Positions 19,293-28,478 of a stretch of 64,000 bases of DNA are shown here, piece by piece. The stretch is from Alkalinema sp. CACIAM 70d (GTDB taxonomy: Bacteria; Cyanobacteriota; Cyanobacteriia; Leptolyngbyales; Leptolyngbyaceae). Numbering within the stretch: the first letter of the stretch is position 1; every line of letters begins with the position of its first letter. The position numbers were made by a program, and so were the translations under genes. The stretch covers positions 1-64,000 of the forward strand of contig MUGG01000012.1 of the NCBI GenBank assembly GCA_002148405.1. The letters run 5' to 3'. The notes beneath the pieces are model-generated. The model did not search any database. It worked only from the letters and a program-made list of their open reading frames with translations, and was not told the DNA's origin.

Positions 19293-20459
19293 TTAGATTG
19301 GCGAACTCAAATTCAGGGGTACCCGGGGTGCTCCCCAAATCGATTTGTACAATTCTTCAACCCGAGTAATATTGTTGCTCAAGGTATAGCGATCTAAAAC
19401 CCGTTGTCTGGACTTTTGACCTAACAGCTTAGTCAGTTCTGAATGATCGCGGAAAAGAGGCAGCAAGGTCTGTAACTGGGTTGCCACCGATTGAGTCGTG
19501 CGCATAATCACGCCTGCTCCGTCTTCCAACACTTCTCCATCGGCTCCGGCATCCGTTGCAATGCAGGCTAAGCCACAGGACATCGCCTCTAGTAAGGAAA
19601 GGGACAGTCCTTCCACCAATGATGGCAGAATAAACACATCCGCACTGCGCAAAATTTCAATGCGCTTGGCTTCTTCCGCCACAAACCCTAACCATTTCAC
19701 GCCAATTTCTTCGCCATACTGAGATTTGAGCGGTGCTAGTAATGGCCCACTCCCTACCATGAGTAACTTGCTATTCGCCCCCATGTTGGATGCTTTCCAA
19801 GCCTTCAGTAGTGCTTCCACATTTTTTTCTGGAGCAATGCGGCCTTGGTAGACAAAAACCCGATCGCCCCGCCAGCGCCCCCGATATCTCGACTCCCCAG
19901 GACAGTATTTATCAACATCGACGCCGTTGGGAATTACTGCGACTCGCTCTGCCGGAACCCCTAACTTGACCAGTAAATCTTTTTGCAAGTAGGAAAAGAC
20001 AATCACCCGATCGTAGTTGGCGAGGGCTGGGGCATAGAGCTGGTACATCAAATACTGTGTGCCTGAGGCCCAATTGCGCAGTTGATTATCAAAGGCAGGG
20101 TGGAAGGTGGCCACGAGGGGAACCCCTAACTCTTCGCACAGTTCTGGCAGCCGAAAGTCTAATGGGGAAAGGGTTAAAGAAGCATGAACGACATCGGGTT
20201 TAAGTTTTTTTAATGATCGCAACAGTACCTTGCTCGATCGCAGCTTAGGCAAGGTGTAAATTTGCGACTTAAACAAAAACGGAATCGTCACCTCTTGGAA
20301 ATTGGGAACATTGTCCGGTACTTCATCTTCCCGATCTGCTTGGGAAAAATGGAAGAAGCTGACGCGGTGGCCCCGATCGAGCAACGCATTGGTCACCTCG
20401 CGACCGTAGGTTACGTTGCCACAAAAGGGTGATTTTTTTCCCAACCAAGCGATGTGCAT
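19293..20459 (-). CDS. GT4-family glycosyltransferase
   Basis: With the start at MHIAWLGKKSPF (20459) the protein has 388 residues; a GGAG site lies 9 nt upstream, and a longer in-frame extension to 20651 has no such support. The N-terminal Rossmann domain has GNVTYGREVTNALLDRGH. The C-terminal donor domain carries VFVYQGRIAPEKNVEALL and the E-x7-E element in PSLVEGLSLSLLEAMSCG. This is the retaining GT-B fold, with a nucleotide-sugar donor and a lipid or polysaccharide acceptor. The acceptor is not recognisable. It is followed 270 nt upstream on the same strand by an MFS gene, so the two may be co-transcribed. Confidence 0.88.
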   Translation of the reverse strand: MHIAWLGKKSPFCGNVTYGREVTNALLDRGHRVSFFHFSQADREDEVPDNVPNFQEVTIPFLFKSQIYTLPKLRSSKVLLRSLKKLKPDVVHASLTLSPLDFRLPELCEELGVPLVATFHPAFDNQLRNWASGTQYLMYQLYAPALANYDRVIVFSYLQKDLLVKLGVPAERVAVIPNGVDVDKYCPGESRYRGRWRGDRVFVYQGRIAPEKNVEALLKAWKASNMGANSKLLMVGSGPLLAPLKSQYGEEIGVKWLGFVAEEAKRIEILRSADVFILPSLVEGLSLSLLEAMSCGLACIATDAGADGEVLEDGAGVIMRTTQSVATQLQTLLPLFRDHSELTKLLGQKSRQRVLDRYTLSNNITRVEELYKSIWGAPRVPLNLSSPI

Positions 20460-20729
20460 AAAGACTACTCCGTCACCATAGGGTTGATTTGAGTATGCAA
20501 AGCAAACCCCAGAAAAGCGAGTCGCAATGACCGAATCTTGGGGATGCTGCAATAGTGATGGATACCGTTGTAACGGCTCCTGTGAGGCTGCGGAGTGAGG
20601 AACGAAATTTAGGATTGCTGTTACTAATCCGCCAATGAACCCACAACCCAATAGGTGATTGCAGCAGGGAATGGAATGAAGGATTGCGCCACCAGCCAGG
20701 GCAAAGGGAAACGGTTAGGCAGAAACTCC

Positions 20730-22289
20730 TTAGGAATTTTGATCCCGAGAGATGTACCAAGTCAATCCACCGCCCGCTAGAGCTGCGCCCGCCAGAATCA
20801 GAAAGACCACTTTCAATCCCAGTAGGGACTCTCCTACCCCCGCCAGGACCAGGGGCAGACTGAGAGCCACGTTGACTGCATTATTCTGCAAGCCGAACAC
20901 TTTGCCCCGCATATCTTCTGGGGTTTCCTGTTGGATCGTCGTTTGCATAGGAATTCCGATCGCAGCGGCAAAGAATCCTGTCAAGGCGATCGCCAGTAGG
21001 GATAACCAGAGGTGATGGTAGGTGAAGGCCAACCCCACCAAGGAAGCAGCCATACCCAAGGATCCATATACCCCAAAGCGATTATGAGAAATTTTCTGAC
21101 CGAAGTTGCCCAGAAGAGCCGCCCCGATCGCCATCCCCACACCGCCTGCTGCTAAGAGGAAGCCAAACTGAGAGGACTTAATTTCTGGCATCACTTCCGC
21201 CAGCCGCACTGCTAATACGGAGAGTGCAGCAAAGATTGAGAATAAAATGACTAACTGAAGTAAAGCCGCCCGGACGTGAGCTTGTACACTTAAGTATTTC
21301 AGCCCATCCTTGATGTCTTGAAAAACATGGGGTTGTTCAACAGGAGAATCGGATTTTTGTTCGCCAGTTTTTAACAGCAGTAAAATCATGCCTGCTAAGG
21401 CATAGCCGCCGCCTACAACAATTTCCTTTCCCAAATCGGAAATCCCGAATCCCGCTACCAATTGATCAGCCAAGGCCAACAACGGTTCTCCCACCGCAAA
21501 GCCAACGATCACCGAAGCCATCATGGTCGTGGTGTAGAGGGAGTTGGCAGAGAGCAAGTGGCGCTTTTCAACAATCAACGGAATGACAGATTGCTCGGCG
21601 GGTGCAAAAAACTGAGTCAGGGTTGAGACTAAAAAAGTGACGCCCAACAACAAAACAAATCCGACAGGCGTTGTGCCCCAGTTACCCCAATCTTTAACGA
21701 ACCAAAGGAGGGGGGGAAGGGCTACCACCAATAATCCTCGTAGGAGATTGGTGACGACCAAAACGCCCTTTTTCGACCAGCGATCGACATAGACCCCTGC
21801 GATCGAGCCAAACAGAATGGCTGGAATGGTAAAGGCCACCATGGTGGAAGAGACCCAGCCACTAATCGGCTGATCATCAGCCTGAAAGCGGCTGGCAATC
21901 AACGCAATCATCAAGACCAGATACACCTTATCCGCTAACTGCGAAAAAACCTGTCCACCCCACAGCGTTAAAAAATTACGATTCTTTAAAACGGGAACGA
22001 ATCCCTGTTCACTTTCCGATTGTGGCAGGGCAGATTGAGAGGAGGAAGAAGGAGATTCAATCGCCACTGGAGGGGTATCAGACGTTCTATAGAGGTTCTC
22101 TAACGGTTTATCTAATGCTGGCTTCTCTAATACTGGTTTATCTAATACTGGCTTCTCTAATGCAGGCTTTTCGAAGGGCACAATCTTGGATTCTGTAGAG
22201 CCACTATTCAAGTTACTTCGGGGAAAAGATTTCCCAGAGGTCGGTGCATGGGTCTTACGGGGAGGTTCTGACGACACAGGTTGGTGCAT
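20730..22289 (-). CDS. MFS transporter, second paralogue
   Basis: This 519-residue protein has a polar N-terminal extension of about 90 residues carrying a KP-(A/V)-L-(E/D) repeat (EKPALEKPVLDKPVLEKPAL). The MFS core then starts at NFLTLWGGQVFSQLADKVYL. It shares GVYVDRWSKKGV, TQFFAPAEQS and MRGKVFGLQNNAVNVALSLPLV with the protein at 15453. The two paralogues flank ilvB and the GT4 gene in opposite orientations. The extension is not seen in the first copy. The substrate is unknown. The start may lie further in, but the repeat is in frame and has the same base use. Confidence 0.87.
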   Translation of the reverse strand: MHQPVSSEPPRKTHAPTSGKSFPRSNLNSGSTESKIVPFEKPALEKPVLDKPVLEKPALDKPLENLYRTSDTPPVAIESPSSSSQSALPQSESEQGFVPVLKNRNFLTLWGGQVFSQLADKVYLVLMIALIASRFQADDQPISGWVSSTMVAFTIPAILFGSIAGVYVDRWSKKGVLVVTNLLRGLLVVALPPLLWFVKDWGNWGTTPVGFVLLLGVTFLVSTLTQFFAPAEQSVIPLIVEKRHLLSANSLYTTTMMASVIVGFAVGEPLLALADQLVAGFGISDLGKEIVVGGGYALAGMILLLLKTGEQKSDSPVEQPHVFQDIKDGLKYLSVQAHVRAALLQLVILFSIFAALSVLAVRLAEVMPEIKSSQFGFLLAAGGVGMAIGAALLGNFGQKISHNRFGVYGSLGMAASLVGLAFTYHHLWLSLLAIALTGFFAAAIGIPMQTTIQQETPEDMRGKVFGLQNNAVNVALSLPLVLAGVGESLLGLKVVFLILAGAALAGGGLTWYISRDQNS

Positions 22290-22419
22290 ACCGACTATGG
22301 ATTACCTGGAGGCTAGTGAATACCGGGAGAGCTAGATGATCCGTTATCCCAAAGTTTACCACTTGTAACAGTGGAGTTTGGGCGCGATCGCGAGGAGATT
22401 TTGTAGGGGAAGCAGTCTG

Positions 22420-23352
22420 CTAGGTCGAATGGGAATCCTCTGCCCCAAATAGGTGATCAATTAACTTGGCCGATCGGAGGGATCGATCGAAATGATACGC
22501 CGTGCATCGACGCAAAAGCCGTTCAATAGATAGCCATGCCATATCCGTAGACATGCCTTGAGGTAACCGATCCGGATCGATCTCAGGGCAAGATGCGTCT
22601 GCTAACTGCTGCATCACAGTTACCTGAATGGCTCCCAAATGCAGAGGCCGAATAACTCGTTTTGCAGAGTAGATCTGAGTAGGTCGTTCTGCCACGCGCA
22701 CCAAGCCACAGCTAGATTCCGAAAGGATGACTTCCTCACCTTTAGGATCCGCCTTTGCCCATTGCTGCTCCGCCTCAAATTGGTTGAGTGCTTCTAGGGT
22801 AACGGCTCCTCCTGCTTCGATACTAAAGGCTACTCGCCAATTTGGGTTGTCTAATTCCGGTTCCACCGGGTCTCCGCTCAGGCAACATTGATACATCTGG
22901 GGAGCGATTCCCGCGTAGGCTAGGAGTTGGAAAATGCCGTGGGTCAGGCAGGGGAGGATGTCTGGCGGGCTAGCTTGTTCCACTCGTCCTAGATGCTCAA
23001 TCAGTAAATAAAACAAGCCCTCTTGCACCAAATCAATTACGGCTTGCTGCAATGCCAACTCTACAAGGTATTGCCCTGCGGTCAGTTTTTTGATGTCGAG
23101 TGCTAATTTGGGAAAGGATTCGATCGACTCGGCTTGCAGAACTTTATCCATGGACTTGCCCTTGGCGATCAGCAGATCATTGACCACAAAGAGCGCACTC
23201 CGACCGGACAGCCGAGACTTTTGTTTGCGGGCACTCGGTGCAATTACTCGCAGCAATCCTTGCTCTTTCGTCAAAATCGTCAGGATCCGATCGGCTTCTC
23301 CAATCGGTTTGCTTTTCAAATTAATTCCCGTGACTTTATAGGTCCGCGACAT
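22420..23352 (-). CDS. recO: DNA repair protein RecO
   Basis: With MSRTYKVTGINLKSKPIGEAD as the N-terminus the protein has 310 residues. RecO features are the N-terminal OB fold with EADRILTILTKEQGLLRVIA and KQKSRLSGRSALF, then the helical domain (AGQYLVELALQQAV). A Cys-containing mid-region (APQMYQCCLSGDPVEP) replaces the full zinc finger. RecO helps RecR load RecA on SSB-coated DNA. The frame stays open upstream to a TTG at 23481 overlapping deoC, but that stretch codes for a degenerate repeat and is unlikely to be translated. It is probably transcribed with deoC. Confidence 0.93.
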   Translation of the reverse strand: MSRTYKVTGINLKSKPIGEADRILTILTKEQGLLRVIAPSARKQKSRLSGRSALFVVNDLLIAKGKSMDKVLQAESIESFPKLALDIKKLTAGQYLVELALQQAVIDLVQEGLFYLLIEHLGRVEQASPPDILPCLTHGIFQLLAYAGIAPQMYQCCLSGDPVEPELDNPNWRVAFSIEAGGAVTLEALNQFEAEQQWAKADPKGEEVILSESSCGLVRVAERPTQIYSAKRVIRPLHLGAIQVTVMQQLADASCPEIDPDRLPQGMSTDMAWLSIERLLRRCTAYHFDRSLRSAKLIDHLFGAEDSHST

Positions 23353-23356
23353 TAAA

Positions 23357-23477
23357 GTTAAGTCCTGAAAGTTAAGTCCTGGTGAGGTTTGGTGAGGTTT
23401 GGTGAGTCTTGGTAAACCCTGCTGAGTTGTAAACCCTAGTGAATCTTGGATAGCCCTAACGAATCTTGGACAGCCCT
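23357..23477. repeat. Short degenerate repeats between deoC and recO
   Basis: On the plus strand the gap reads as imperfect units of GTTAAGTCCTG (twice), GTGAGGTTTG (twice) and (G/C)GAATCTTGGA-AGCC (twice, about 23440-23475). It keeps the recO frame open, which accounts for the long 5-prime extension. It looks like slippage-derived filler. Confidence 0.5.
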
Positions 23478-24149
23478 TCAAGTCTGCTGACTAGCCTGTT
23501 TTATGATATCAACACCCCATGAGGTGCCTAGGCGAGTGGCTCCAGCCATCACCAGTTCCATGGCTTGCTCAGCGGTACGAATGCCCCCCGAGGCTTTGAT
23601 ACCCACCCGATCGCGGGAAACTTGCTTGAGTAGACGAATATCTTCCACCGTTGCGCCCCCATTCCAGCCAGTGCTGGTTTTCAGAAAGGCAGCCCCCGCA
23701 TCCATAGCAATTTCTGCGGCGATTTGCTTTTCCTCTAGGGTCAAGTAGGCCATTTCCAAAATCACCTTGACCGTTTGCCCCGTTGCTTCACAAATTTCCG
23801 CAATCTCGCGATGAACGTCATCATGTCGCCCTGCCTTTAGCCAGCCAAGGTTAATGACCAGATCTAATTCTGTAGCTCCCTGTTCCGTCGCGGTTTGGGC
23901 TTCGTACAATTTGACGGCGGACGTGTGGGAACCTGTGGGAAAGCCAATCACAGTACAAACGGCAGGAGATTTGCCATGGAGCAACTTGACTGCGTGGGGG
24001 ACGTAGCAGGGTGAAATACAAACGGCAGCAAAACCGAAGCGATCGGCCTCGTCACACCATTGAGTCACCATTTCTGGTGTCGCGATCGGACTCAGTAATG
24101 AATGATCCATTAAAGGTGCCAGATCAATTGAACTATAGTCTAATACCAC
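23478..24149 (-). CDS. deoC: Deoxyribose-phosphate aldolase
   Basis: DeoC splits 2-deoxyribose-5-phosphate into acetaldehyde and glyceraldehyde-3-phosphate through a Schiff-base lysine. Visible motifs are [48 protein letters not shown] and [10 protein letters not shown]. The catalytic region is [19 protein letters not shown], followed by [17 protein letters not shown] prefer GTG at 24149 (223 residues; GGGGAAGGG just upstream) to a TTG at 24203, because homologues begin near the [10 protein letters not shown] segment. It lies upstream of recO on the same strand. With the nucleoside hydrolase and MtnP genes it fits nucleoside salvage, although they are not linked. Confidence 0.93.
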   Translation of the reverse strand: MVLDYSSIDLAPLMDHSLLSPIATPEMVTQWCDEADRFGFAAVCISPCYVPHAVKLLHGKSPAVCTVIGFPTGSHTSAVKLYEAQTATEQGATELDLVINLGWLKAGRHDDVHREIAEICEATGQTVKVILEMAYLTLEEKQIAAEIAMDAGAAFLKTSTGWNGGATVEDIRLLKQVSRDRVGIKASGGIRTAEQAMELVMAGATRLGTSWGVDIIKQASQQT

Positions 24150-24283
24150 ACCCTTCCCCCATGCGCTTGTAGAAAAATGCGTAACCTTGCCATTCCTGCT
24201 CAAGGAGGCTTATTTACGAACGGTCTCTCATTATTGAAGATTTTAGAGGGGATTGTGGATATGGCTTAAGAATTCATCCCGTA

Positions 24284-24309
24284 AAGCTCCCTAGGGAAGA
24301 AAGGAGCTT
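24284..24309 (-). terminator. Hairpin after a small secreted-protein frame
   Basis: AAGCTCC (24284-24290) pairs with GGAGCTT (24303-24309). On the minus strand the stem is followed by TTTA. It lies 38 nt past the stop of the small frame at 24347-24574 and adds some support to that gene. Confidence 0.45.
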
Positions 24310-24346
24310 GGCGGACTTACGCTCAGTAAGAATGAGGCCCCTGTAG

Positions 24347-24574
24347 TTATCGTGTTCCTGAGCCCTGAGTCAGGATGGGAGGCTGATTGGGAGAGGGGAT
24401 AAACTCCCCGTAATCATCCTGAGGTAGATTGCGCGAATCGCGAGTTGGACTAGAGCTTGCTCCGTGTAGATGGAGAACCCCTCTGCCTGAGGATGCCAGC
24501 TCACTTCCTGACAGAACAATAGCACTACTAGCGGCTGTGATCGTAATAAGGACAATTTTCAGAAGAGAATTCAT
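24347..24574 (-). CDS. Small secreted protein, hypothetical
   Basis: This 75-codon frame has a signal-peptide-like N-terminus (MNSLLKIVLITITAASSAIVLSG) followed by a Ser/Pro-rich polar tail. A GGGG stretch is 14 nt upstream and a hairpin lies downstream. No homologue is recalled. It is kept because of the signal peptide and the terminator, but it may be chance. Confidence 0.35.
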   Translation of the reverse strand: MNSLLKIVLITITAASSAIVLSGSELASSGRGVLHLHGASSSPTRDSRNLPQDDYGEFIPSPNQPPILTQGSGTR

Positions 24575-25936
24575 CGTAGTCGAGCCCCTGACTGTGGCTT
24601 ACTTCCTATGCGTATGAGATAGATTCACCCAGAAATTTTCTTCAGGAATCTACAAATAACTTACAAAAACCGAACCTTCTAGCTAAAGCTGAAATTCAAT
24701 CCAGCCTTACGCTGTCAATCGTTGTTTGCGTGACTGAACCTTTTTGGAAAGCGCTACCTGTGAAATTCAGTCTAAACTTCAAGTCCGAGGAACCCACTCA
24801 CTAATTAGACATATTCTTTGCCGTAGAAAAGGCGATGATTGTCTTCCTAAAAGCACTGACGAGTCTAATGTTGAATGAATTGACTTAAGGGATGGCACAG
24901 CGTTTTGAGATAAGCGTCTGCTAACGTTGCATCGCTCATGGGACTGGTAGGCGAAAGTGGGGATGTCCATGGGAGAGTTAGGTAGGACTCTGACAGATCT
25001 CTGATTCGTCTGATTATTAGTTCTATAAATCTTAAGTCCGATGTAACGCAAACTCTTACATCACGGATCCCTATCTTCCAATGCTTGCAATTGCAAACGA
25101 CCTTGCGATCGCAACGTCAGTACGATCGAGCGTTGCTTCTGGTCATCGCTTGCCATTTCAAACGGATGGCTTGGAATATCTGTGATTCCATGCCTATTTC
25201 CAAGTGGAAGGGAGACAATCGGTACAAAGGGGCAAGCAGTCAAACGGTTGACCGATGCTTTATCTAGAAAATGAATAACTGCTGGAAAGATAGTGGGAAT
25301 TACGGTTTTTAAACTTGTGGCGTATACCATAAGGTAGAGAAGAAATGTAGAACACCCGGATTGAATGCATAACTGTAGCTTCTGATCTACAAGAGGCAAT
25401 CCGTAAAAGTAGGGATAAATTTTCTCGATCGCGCATCAACGATCGTAATTGCTCGGATTTCCCTTGTAGGAGTTGCTCAACTATAGTGAAAGATTTCCTG
25501 AAATAGGGCTGGGCTAAATATCCATAGCATTTGATTGATATAGCATTTGAATCCAACCTGGGATTGTTCCTACCTGAGAGGGTTTCTAGGGAGGAACGGT
25601 GGAATGAATTTTAAGGATGGATGAAAGGCTAGGGGCTTTGCAAAGAACGCTAGGCTCCCCAGATAGTTGTAGAAATATGAATTCGAGTAGTTGTAGAAAT
25701 ATGAATATTGTCTCAGCCAGCATTTATAAAGTGAGTTCTTATGCCTGATAAATAGACTCAGATTGATTGATCCCATCGCTCAAAAGCGCAAATTGGCTAG
25801 AAGTTCAACCAATTCATTAACATTTGTTAATTTCTGGTGTTAAGCTCTGTTGCAACTTCAGAACGAGACCTCCAAGGGCAGGAAATGTCCGTGATAGGAT
25901 GCCATACGTAGCTTTTAAACGTTTGGAGATAGAGCT
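24575..25936. other. Gene-poor region upstream of chlP, 1.36 kb
   Basis: Several short frames on the minus strand (24779-25776) have no ribosome sites, no conserved motifs and mixed composition. They were not accepted. The region contains the 24-nt-period repeat at 25664-25706 and GATATAGCATTTGA-like repeats near 25525-25555. It could be a decayed gene or element; I cannot tell which. Confidence 0.45.
25664..25706. repeat. Two-copy 19-nt direct repeat
   Basis: TAGTTGTAGAAATATGAAT occurs at 25664-25682 and again at 25688-25706, separated by 5 nt. Confidence 0.7.
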
Positions 25937-27157
25937 TTGGCACTACGGGTTGCTGTTGTAGGTGGAGGTCCCGCCGGAGCTTGTGCGGCGGAGGTCTTGG
26001 CAAAAGCTGGTATTGAAACCTATTTGATCGAGCGCAAGTTAGACAACGTTAAACCCTGTGGTGGCGCAATTCCGCTCTGCATGGTGAAAGAGTTTGATCT
26101 GCCGGAAGACATTATCGATCGTAAAGTCCGGCGAATGAAGATGATTTCCCCCTCCAATGTGGTGGTGGACATCGGTCAGACCCTCAAAGATAACGAATAC
26201 ATTGGCATGGTGCGTCGGGAAGTGTTTGACTCTTTCCTGCGCAATCGGGCGGCATCTCTGGGTGCCCAGTTGATTAACGGCACGATGTACAAACTGGAGT
26301 TGCCGACGACTCAGAATGGCAGTTACAAGCTGCACTATGCTGATCACTCCAACGGAATCGAGGGAGAAGATAAGACCCTGGAAGTCGATTTGGTGATTGG
26401 GGCCGATGGAGCTAACTCTCGGGTCGCTAAGGCGATCGATGCGGGGGATTATAACTACGCGATCGCGTTCCAAGAGCGGATCATGCTCCCCGAAGACAAG
26501 ATGGCTTACTACGAAGATTTGGCGGAAATGTACGTCGGTGATGATGTTTCCCCAGACTTCTACGCTTGGGTTTTCCCGAAATACAACCACGTTGCGGTGG
26601 GAACAGGCACCATGAAGCCCAACCAAGCCCGCATTAAAGAATTGCAAGCAGGGATCCGGGCTCGGGCAGCGGCTAAGCTGCGCGGCGGCAAAATCATCCG
26701 CGTAGAAGCTCACCCGATTCCTGAGCATCCCAGACCCCGTCGAGTGGTAGGTCGCGTGGCCCTCGTTGGAGATGCAGCGGGTACCGTAACGAAATCCTCT
26801 GGAGAAGGGATCTACTTTGCGGCGAAGTCGGCACGGATGTGTGCGGAAACGATCGTAGAGTTTTCCGAAAAGGGTCAACGGATTCCGACGGAAGCGGATC
26901 TCAAGGTCTACATCAAGCGTTGGGATAAGATGTACGGCGCAACCTATTTGGTGCTGGATATTCTACAGCGCGTGTTCTACCGCTCCGATGCCACTCGGGA
27001 AGCCTTCGTTGAAATGTGTGCTGATATCGATGTGCAGAAGCTGACCTTTGACAGCTATCTGTACAAAACGGTTACACCTGCTAACCCGCTGACTCAGCTC
27101 AAGATTACGGCGAAGACGATTGGTAGCCTCCTGCGGGGCAATGCCTTGGCTCCCTAA
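25937..27157 (+). CDS. chlP: Geranylgeranyl reductase
   Basis: This 406-residue FAD enzyme reduces the geranylgeranyl tail to phytyl for chlorophyll a and tocopherol synthesis. Marks are the dinucleotide-binding motif VVGGGPAGACAAEVLAKAG, then LIERKLDNVKPCGGAIP and VIGADGANSRVAKAID, with VALVGDAAGTVTKSSGEGIY near the C-terminal third. The start is TTG at 25937, with GGAGAT 6 nt upstream. It is membrane-associated in cyanobacteria. The gene has its own strong terminator and is convergent with rpaA. Confidence 0.97.
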   Translation: MALRVAVVGGGPAGACAAEVLAKAGIETYLIERKLDNVKPCGGAIPLCMVKEFDLPEDIIDRKVRRMKMISPSNVVVDIGQTLKDNEYIGMVRREVFDSFLRNRAASLGAQLINGTMYKLELPTTQNGSYKLHYADHSNGIEGEDKTLEVDLVIGADGANSRVAKAIDAGDYNYAIAFQERIMLPEDKMAYYEDLAEMYVGDDVSPDFYAWVFPKYNHVAVGTGTMKPNQARIKELQAGIRARAAAKLRGGKIIRVEAHPIPEHPRPRRVVGRVALVGDAAGTVTKSSGEGIYFAAKSARMCAETIVEFSEKGQRIPTEADLKVYIKRWDKMYGATYLVLDILQRVFYRSDATREAFVEMCADIDVQKLTFDSYLYKTVTPANPLTQLKITAKTIGSLLRGNALAP

Positions 27158-27223
27158 GCATCGCTGGCCACACTGATTAACCTGGCGATCGGTCTTGGTT
27201 AATCATCTACTCTACGGATTACC

Positions 27224-27264
27224 GAAAGGAGAGCGCCTGCTATGGCCTCTCCTTTCTGCTTTTT
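27224..27264 (+). terminator. Terminator of chlP
   Basis: A perfect 10-bp stem GAAAGGAGAG (27224-27233) / CTCTCCTTTC (27247-27256) is followed by TGCTTTTT on the plus strand. Confidence 0.88.
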
Positions 27265-27296
27265 GGGCAGTTTTGTAGAAAAACAAATGAGACAGC

Positions 27297-27333
27297 GAAA
27301 AGGCAAGAAATGAATAATTTACACTCCTTGCCT
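27297..27333 (-). terminator. Terminator of rpaA
   Basis: AGGCAAG (27301-27307) pairs with CTTGCCT (27327-27333). Read on the minus strand the stem ends in TTTTCGC. It lies 62 nt after the rpaA stop. Confidence 0.7.
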
Positions 27334-27394
27334 CTTCCTTGATCCAGCGTAATTGATTTGGATTGCCAATCTAATGAGTTTGTTCTAGCGAGCC

Positions 27395-28135
27395 CTAACC
27401 CGCGATCGAAGAAGTCGCCACATCTTCAATGGTCGTGTTCGGCAATTCTAGACAATAGCCTGCGCCGTAAACCGTCTTGATGTACTGGGGATGGCGGGGT
27501 TCTGGCTCCAGCTTAGTGCGCAGGTGACGAACATGGACACGAATGGTTTCAATGTCATCATCGGGATCGTAACCCCAGACTTCCCGCAAAATTTCGCTGG
27601 GCGAAACGGTTTGACCATGGCGCTGCAATAGACAGTGCAAAAGCTCAAATTCTAAGTGCGTCAACTTGACCGTTTTGCCGAACCAAACAGCCTCAAAGCG
27701 CTCTGGCACAAGGGTCAAGGGGCCATAATTCAAAATTTCCGCATGCTTAGCCGCTTGGGGAATGCGATCGGTTCGCCGCAGCAAAGCCCGCACCCGCGCC
27801 AACAATTCTTCTACTTCAAAGGGTTTGGTCAGGTAGTCATCGGCTCCTGCATTAAAGCCTTCCACCTTATCCTGGGTTTGCCCCAAGGCCGTCAGCATCA
27901 AGACCGGAATATCAGCGGTGCGATCGTCGCGACGAAGACGCTGGCAAACCGTAAATCCATCAACCCTCGGCAGCATGAGATCGAGCATGATTAAGTCCGG
28001 CTGCATCTGGAGAGCCATGGCTTGGCCCTTAATTCCATCAGGCGCTTGACTCACTTCATACCCTGCCATTTCGAGATTGACCGCTACTAGTTCAGCGATC
28101 GCAGGGTCGTCATCAATCACAAGTATCCGAGGCAT
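27395..28135 (-). CDS. rpaA: Response regulator RpaA (OmpR family)
   Basis: This 246-residue protein has a receiver domain ([19 protein letters not shown]; phosphoacceptor Asp in [15 protein letters not shown]; Lys in [14 protein letters not shown]) and an OmpR-type winged helix ([54 protein letters not shown]). The N-terminus and the linker [20 protein letters not shown] match RpaA rather than RpaB. RpaA is phosphorylated by SasA and drives the circadian (dusk) transcription programme; it also affects phycobilisome-photosystem I coupling. No kinase gene is adjacent. Confidence 0.94.
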   Translation of the reverse strand: MPRILVIDDDPAIAELVAVNLEMAGYEVSQAPDGIKGQAMALQMQPDLIMLDLMLPRVDGFTVCQRLRRDDRTADIPVLMLTALGQTQDKVEGFNAGADDYLTKPFEVEELLARVRALLRRTDRIPQAAKHAEILNYGPLTLVPERFEAVWFGKTVKLTHLEFELLHCLLQRHGQTVSPSEILREVWGYDPDDDIETIRVHVRHLRTKLEPEPRHPQYIKTVYGAGYCLELPNTTIEDVATSSIAG

Positions 28136-28478
28136 CGTTAAAACAGCTGTCCTAAAGAGGTTGATGAATGAAGCAAAATTAATTACTAAGGTTGACTGTT
28201 AAGGGATTAACCACTAAGAAAGTTATGAAGATTATGCTCAAATTATACGCAATGATTCATGTTTCTTGGATTTTCTATTTTGATTTGCTACTGAGTATCC
28301 AACTTTCTTCGTGTAAATTTTTATATCTTTAAGGTTTTTTAATTATAGAAACTCATAGCCCGTCTGTCAGTGATGCACTACACGGTTTCACTTCAGAAAA
28401 TCATAAAAAAATGTTAAATTTTCTAACTTGATGAATTAAGTTTCTAGCTTATCTACGCCATTCCTTGAGGTCAGGGAT
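28136..28478. other. AT-rich intergenic region between divergent genes, 343 bp
   Basis: This gap separates rpaA (minus) from the GT2 gene (plus). It is clearly more AT-rich than its surroundings and has T/A runs near 28265-28420. It probably holds both promoters. No frame or strong hairpin was seen. Confidence 0.5.

Noticed and set aside
23353..23481. Longer RecO start at 23481 overlapping deoC
   Set aside because: The extra 43 residues come from a degenerate repeat; the standard N-terminus MSRTYKV is at 23352.
24779..25776. Several minus-strand frames of 60-112 codons
   Set aside because: They lack ribosome sites and conserved motifs and overlap each other, so they were treated as non-coding.
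26039..26878. Long open frame (279 codons) on the minus strand opposite chlP
   Set aside because: It lies entirely inside chlP on the other strand, has no ribosome site and its composition is that of an antisense shadow.
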